From NCBI GenBank assembly GCA_025094145.1, contig JALLLS010000009.1:124001-188000 (forward strand): a stretch of DNA of 64,000 bases. The letters are read 5' to 3'. Numbering within the stretch: position 1 is the first letter of the stretch; each line of letters opens with the position of its first letter. The position numbers were made by a program, and so were the translations under genes. This document shows positions 59,154-64,000 of this stretch, one piece after another. The notes beneath the pieces were generated by a model. It did not search any database. It was given only the letters and a program-made list of their open reading frames with translations, and was not told where the DNA came from. Source of the DNA: Spinellus fusiger. Its lineage: Eukaryota; Mucoromycota; Mucoromycetes; Mucorales; Phycomycetaceae.

Positions 59154-61555
59154 GGCGTAGGATGAGAGATGATGTGTTTCTTCTCTTTATAGAATGAGGA
59201 AGGAGAGGTTCCTTCTTCTATGGTGGGGGGTAAACAAGAGAAAGAAAGAAAGGTCAAGGCAAGAGAAAGAGACCAGCAATGGAAGGTTGAACCAAAGAAA
59301 GAATGAAATAAACAAGTAGAAGACAAATGTATCTACGAGATGTCTGGTTTATATGAGTCTGTCAGAAACTATGATGGACCCAATGCATTTAAAACTAGTG
59401 TTTGTTTGCTCCATCATACATTTTGGTAGCATAGACCCGTTGAATATGTGCATTCTCTAGTCAGTTAGTATTTATGGATATATCTTATTTGTCTATTCTG
59501 CTTTGTTGTAGTGCTGTCCAGACGACACTGCCATAGACTTTCTCGAATGACACCACAACCTTGGTATTCAATAGGCAAGTGCCAATAGAATTCAGTTATG
59601 TTTATTATGTTCACATTCCTATTAGGCATGCGTAGACACACATACATACACACTTACATGTGTATGTATGTGTTATTTAATATAGTCAGAATTCCCATCC
59701 TGAAAATGCACACATAAACTAGTGTCTCCTTTCTCTAGTACTTCTTAGTTTTATGCACTCTTTGCTTTAGTAGTTCACTGGCTCAATAGCAGAGTTAAGA
59801 ATTCAGAGTGCATTTGTCTTTTTTTTTTTTTAAAAAAAAATAGTTAGGAAAGTCCTTCCACGTGTAATATACTTCATTTTATGATAGTATAAGTCTCAGT
59901 TGATGTCTCTTTATTTATTTACACCATTGAACTGTGCTAATTCTGTCTGTGGTAGGGAAAAAAAGGGAGAAAGAATGTAGGATAGGGAAATTGCTATAGA
60001 AAGTAGAATACACTGGCTAATGCACTGTACGTTAGCTTTATTAAGAAGAAAAATAATTTATTATTTCCTTTTATGTAGAATTATTCTTTTGAAATTGTTT
60101 GACTTGATGTACATACACTAAGGAAGAAGAGGCTACCTATTTCTTTTTCTCTTTTTTTTTCTTTCTCTTAGCTTAGACATAGCATTTATAGATGCCTATA
60201 GAATAAAAGATCATCTTCTATTCATCATCCATCCTGCTGTGTTCTTACTGTTTGGATAGAGAGTGGTGTCTATTATAGAATAGACGCCAAGTTATAAGTC
60301 TAATCTGTCCAAGTAGTTTCTCCAATGTAAAAGTCATTTCTATCCTTCTCATACCCTTTATTATTAGCATTATTAGCATTATTATCATTATTATCATTAT
60401 TATCATTATTATCATTATTATCATTATTATCATAGTCATAGTCATAGTAAATTCTTTACTTGTTTGTTGCCATGTCTCCTTGGTCTTTTCTAAGAACTGA
60501 TGTGTGGGCAAATGCATCCATAACTATCCATCTTGAGTTATACTAAAGTAGAATGTTACAGTTGAGAAAGGAATATCAAGTCTACTCACTATCGAAAGAC
60601 ATAGGTAAGGTAGTATTGAATCGTCATTCCAATAGAAGCTGCTTCCCAAGCCACTTGTAGATTGATTTATTATCTACTTGACTCATTGATGGCCAATGAA
60701 CAACTACCCTTTAGCAAGTGATGATGATGTATGCATGTATTTAGTGTAAGGAGCAGAAACATACTACCATCTATACTGTTAGTTAGTTGGAATAGCAACA
60801 GTACTCTTCTTTGGCATATAGAGATCTAATCATAGTATGACGGTAGAGTTGCTTGGATTTATAATGTCTTCTTGATACGTGTCCTAGTATAATTACAGTC
60901 CTAGCTATGGCATAGAAAGCAAGACAAGAGATACAATTCCAATTCCAACTCATATCTAAATTATCAGACTGCATGTCATTTATCATCGTAATCCTATCTA
61001 TTACGACATAAGAGCAGACATTCTTATTAGACACCACCGTCATACATTGACTTTGGGATGGCAAGTTGAGCATAAAGCCTACTACTTCTTAGTTCCTATG
61101 CTAAAGCCACTCATGGAAATCCAGCAAACATCTCCTTACAATGACTAGTACTTTCATAGGCAAACTAGCCCATGTCCCTTGATCCCTGTACATGGCCTGG
61201 AAGTAAACCCCACTACCATACACACACTTTCTTCCTATCTGAAGATCCCATTTTCCCAAATCACCCTTCATGGTATTATAGTGTTGTGTGTCAATACGCT
61301 GGTATAATGCTGTGGTGATATGCTGATGTAGTAGTACACTATCCTAGCCCTCCACCACCACTACCACCACCAAAAGAAAGAAAGAAAAAAAGGATGAAGC
61401 CCAAAAAGTGTAAAATACATGTCCATTGCCTCTTCTTCTATAGTATCGATATTTCTACATGAACTTATTGAAAAATCCCTCCAAAGGACTTTGCTGTGCC
61501 TGAGCCCACCTATCCACATTCACATGTTATCCACGCCTATCCACTTGACTAAGAC
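59154..61555. other. Long intergenic region
   Basis: About 2.4 kb without a recognisable gene. It holds the oxidase promoter, a poly-T/poly-A hairpin-like segment at 59820-59841, ATGTGTATGTATGTG repeats near 59657, and a microsatellite (see 60358). Frames at 60245-60517 and 60783-61073 have no protein character. Confidence 0.45.
60358..60450. repeat. ATT/ATC-type microsatellite
   Basis: Runs of TTATTAGCA, then TTATTATCA repeated about eight times, then GTCATA units. A simple 9-nt satellite that creates an artefactual Ile/Met-rich frame on the minus strand. Confidence 0.9.
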
Positions 61556-61986
61556 TTACATGCTAAATCCTCTACGCTGAACCCATCGTCCATTCATCTT
61601 TTTTGCGTTCTTTGCGTTGTTTCTTGTTCGTTGACCACGTACAGGCAGACTCATGGCGTGTCGTCTGCCAGTGTAGTTGTTGATATTACGGTGGTGCATA
61701 ACGTGATCTCGGACTTCACGCTTCAAATCACTCTCAATAGTCATGGAGGCCAGTGTGTTGGTGAGTTCGTTGACTTGAAGTTCGTTGAGTTCAGCCACCT
61801 TAGTAGTGGGTGGAATGGCCATCGTAGCACACATTTTCATAGCAGTGGGTTCACCAATACCATAGAAGTACTGTAGTGCCGTGCTAGTGTAGTGTGAGTT
61901 TCTTGTCCTTATTTAACAGACAGGGCTTGGTATGCTTACCTCACCAGTTTACGGTCAGGCAGATTCACACCAAGCAAATGCAACAT
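61556..61986 (-). CDS. SWS2: Mitochondrial ribosomal protein uS13m
   Basis: S13-family protein of the mitochondrial small ribosomal subunit. Exon 1 is 61940-61986 and exon 2 is 61556-61883 (56-nt intron), giving 124 aa. Sequence: MLHLLGVNLPDRKLVSTALQ, FYGIGEPTAMKMC (helix-two-turn-helix of S13), RDHVMHHRNINNYTGRRHAM, LPVRGQRTRNNAKNAKK, ending WVQRRGFSM. The frame passes through GTRRxxRxLPVRGQRT-like S13 C-terminal blocks, and length fits mitochondrial and bacterial S13 (about 120 aa), not the longer cytosolic uS13. No obvious presequence, as in yeast Sws2. Divergent from BUD23 across 266 bp. Confidence 0.92.
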
Positions 61987-62252
61987 ATTTCTTTTTAACA
62001 AAGCCAAGCGGTCCTCCAAAGACGTCCCCCGTGAAGAAGGAGAGAGAAAGAAAAAAAAGGTCCCCTGGTGTGGAAAGTGGACTGCTTATTGTGGACAGCA
62101 CCAGCCACCCAAGCCCATGGTCTCTTACAAGTCACACGAGGAATCCACACACTTTTGGAACCTCTTTCTTTCTCTTGTTTATTTTCAAAAGGGAGCTCTC
62201 CTTTGTTTTTTGTTGTTTTTTTGTTGTTTTTTGTTGTTTCTATTTCATTGAC

Positions 62253-63280
62253 ATGTCTCGTCCGGAACATATTGCGCCCCCAGAGATCGTACGGCTATTT
62301 TTATTGTTGTTATTGTTGGTAGCCTTGGTTCTTATGCTCTTTTCTGTAGTTTTATAATGAAGACGAAGCCAGAAAGTACACAGACAAGTAGGTCATTAAA
62401 GAAGCCTCTCTTACATTGAGTTCCCGGATTGCCTCTATCCAGGCTGAAATGGCTTACCGAACCCTTGAGCTTCTCAATCTGACGCCTGGACCCAAGTTTC
62501 TCCTTGATATTGGCTGTGGATCAGGCCTCAGTGGTGAGATTCTGTCTGAAGAGGGCCATGTGTGGGTAGGCATGGATATCTCTCCCCACATGATTGATGT
62601 AGCCAGAGAGAGAGAAGCCGAGGGGGATTTGTTTGTTCAGGATGCAGGCCAGGGTGTGGGCTATCGTCCAGGCACATTTGATGGTGTGATTAGGTAAGCC
62701 CATGCCACACGAACTTGCTCGGGAGGAAGCACACCATCTCTTCTCACCTGTTCACTGTCACCTCTGTGCTAGTGTCTCTGTCCTGCAGTGGTTATGCAAT
62801 GCAGACAAAACGATTCACCGCCCCAAGGCTCGCCTCCAGCGCTTCTTCTCCACTCTTTATGCCGCCATGAAGAAGAGTGCGCGTGCTGTGTTCCAATTCT
62901 ATCCAGAAAATGACGATCAAATCCAACTCATTATTGACGTTGCCACTCGCTGTGGATTTGAGGGTGGTCTGTTGGTGGACTATCCCAACTCCAAAAAGGC
63001 CAAAAAGTACTATTTGTGTTTGTTTGCTGGACAACAGACAGGAAGGAGGAATGAGCTGCCCAAGGCATTAGGAGAAGACGGAGAAATGCACCCTGATGAG
63101 CTAAAGTCTATTGCGAATGAAGGCAGAAGAGCAGTTGCACGTAAGAAGAAGGGCGGAAGAAGCTCCGTAAAGGACAAGAAGTGGGTGCAACACAAAAAGG
63201 AAGTGGCACGCGATCGGGGAGACAAGGCCATTGCCAATGACTCCAAATATACTGCTCGAAAGAGAAAAGTCCGCTTTTAA
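62253..63280 (+). CDS. BUD23: 18S rRNA (guanine-N7)-methyltransferase Bud23
   Basis: SAM-dependent enzyme that methylates a conserved G in 18S rRNA during late 40S maturation, working with Trm112. Exons 62253-62288, 62350-62387, 62421-62693 and 62773-63280 give 284 aa. Seen: [20 protein letters not shown], motif [16 protein letters not shown], motif [34 protein letters not shown] with [11 protein letters not shown], and the basic C-terminus [15 protein letters not shown] and [11 protein letters not shown], which is typical of the WBSCR22/Bud23 C-terminal extension. The first two exons are tiny and join only across short introns of 33-61 nt. Confidence 0.96.
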
Positions 63281-64000
63281 CCTATTTATATCTATTGTCG
63301 ATAGAGGAAGATGTTTGTGGTTGTCACTATTTTTGTTGCCATCTCCTTTTATCTTTTGATCTTATTTTCCACTCACTCTTTTGTGTCCACTGAGGTTGTC
63401 CTGGCAACCCATTCCCCTCTCTTCTCCTCCCCTGTAGCCAATAAACATAGAGCACACACTCCATGACAACCCTTCTTACTATAAAAAGAACAGCTGCTAT
63501 TGATAAAGGGGAGAGGTCTTTATTAATTCAGCTTGTCCTCCCTTCATTCAATGTCCGTTGACACTGTGATGGGTTGGATGGACTAGAGTCATGTCATCCC
63601 GCCACTCTCTTTTTACTCTCTTTTCACTCTTTGGGTGCAAGTCAGAAAAAGTCTTTTTTCTTTTCTTTTCTTCTTCTCCCTTTCTTCTCCCTTTTTTCCT
63701 TTTTCCTTTTCTTTTCTTTCCTTTTCTTTCCATTCACTTTATCCGCCCTTACCTGCCTCATCTGTGCACTCCACTCACCTCTCATCACCAACGTATGTCT
63801 AGCAGTGTCTGTGTCTGTCAGATTATAAAAAAAACCCAGTCACTCATCTCTTCTTGTAACTATGTGTCTTGCTTTAGGTGTCTCTTCTGGTGTGGCCTAT
63901 AAGTGATACTGTCCACCCACGTATAAAGAGCAAAGCAAAGCAAAACAAAAAAGACTCCTCTCCTCTTTGACAAGTTCTCTTATCTAACCTGTCATCATGG
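63281..64000. other. Intergenic DNA, probable promoter at the window edge
   Basis: Strong pyrimidine tracts (TTCTTTTC, CCCTTTTTTCC) at 63640-63735 and a CAAAGCAAAGCAAAACAAAA run near 63930. The window ends TGTCATCATGG, so an ATG at 63997 could start a plus-strand gene, but three coding bases cannot be assigned. Confidence 0.4.

Noticed and set aside
60245..60517. Ile/Met-rich minus-strand frame
   Set aside because: Produced by an ATT/ATC microsatellite.

Overview
The window is nuclear DNA from a filamentous fungus, most likely an early-diverging one of the Mucoromycota (Mucorales-like, for example a Phycomyces relative). The genes carry many short GT-AG introns (mostly 38-110 nt). Intergenic DNA is very AT-rich and full of decayed DNA transposons. 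The repertoire is fungal: securin, TVP23, RUD3, ARE-type sterol acyltransferase, cytosolic LEU1 and DHA2/ACS transporters. The species call is inference from gene style and recalled protein similarity; no database search was possible.

Layout. 1-12.7 kb: one Dal5-like MFS transporter (2766-4531) in a sea of transposon relics, including Fanzor (eukaryotic TnpB-like) fragments, a TA-flanked element with terminal inverted repeats (TIRs) and a Tc1-type element. 12.7-16.7 kb: sterol O-acyltransferase and a WD40 protein with an AT-hook and a KAP/KEP repeat. 16.8-19.3 kb: two head-to-head copies of the TIR element, one invaded by Tc1. 19.5-23.1 kb: securin and SRP54. 23.1-25.8 kb: two Tc1 relics and a Fanzor relic. 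26.1-29.0 kb: divergent pair RPT5 / eIF3f. 29.1-31.7 kb: a 14-exon DHA2 efflux transporter. 33.3-35.1 kb: the longest TIR element copy next to a third Tc1 copy. 35.4-46 kb: FAL1/eIF4A3, a coiled-coil protein, ribosomal protein uL14, a PLC-like phosphodiesterase, TVP23 and a 4CL-like acyl-CoA ligase. 49-51.2 kb: intronless LEU1 with a Gcn4-type site upstream. 52-53.2 kb: LINE reverse-transcriptase relic. 54.2-59.2 kb: RUD3/GMAP210-like golgin and a secreted multicopper oxidase. 61.5-63.3 kb: divergent pair mitochondrial uS13 (SWS2) / BUD23.

The host genes are mostly housekeeping and do not form a pathway cluster. Functional themes recur: translation and ribosome biogenesis (eIF3f, FAL1, uL14, uS13m, BUD23), protein turnover and targeting (RPT5, SRP54), Golgi trafficking (TVP23, RUD3) and membrane transport. 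The most unusual content is the mobile DNA: at least four independent Fanzor-type relics, a TA-flanked TIR family with no recognisable transposase that also forms an inverted dimer, and nested Tc1 copies. Many of the stop codons in these relics look like C-to-T decay. Exon boundaries below were worked out by hand from reading frame and GT/AG signals; most models close perfectly in frame, and those that do not are flagged.
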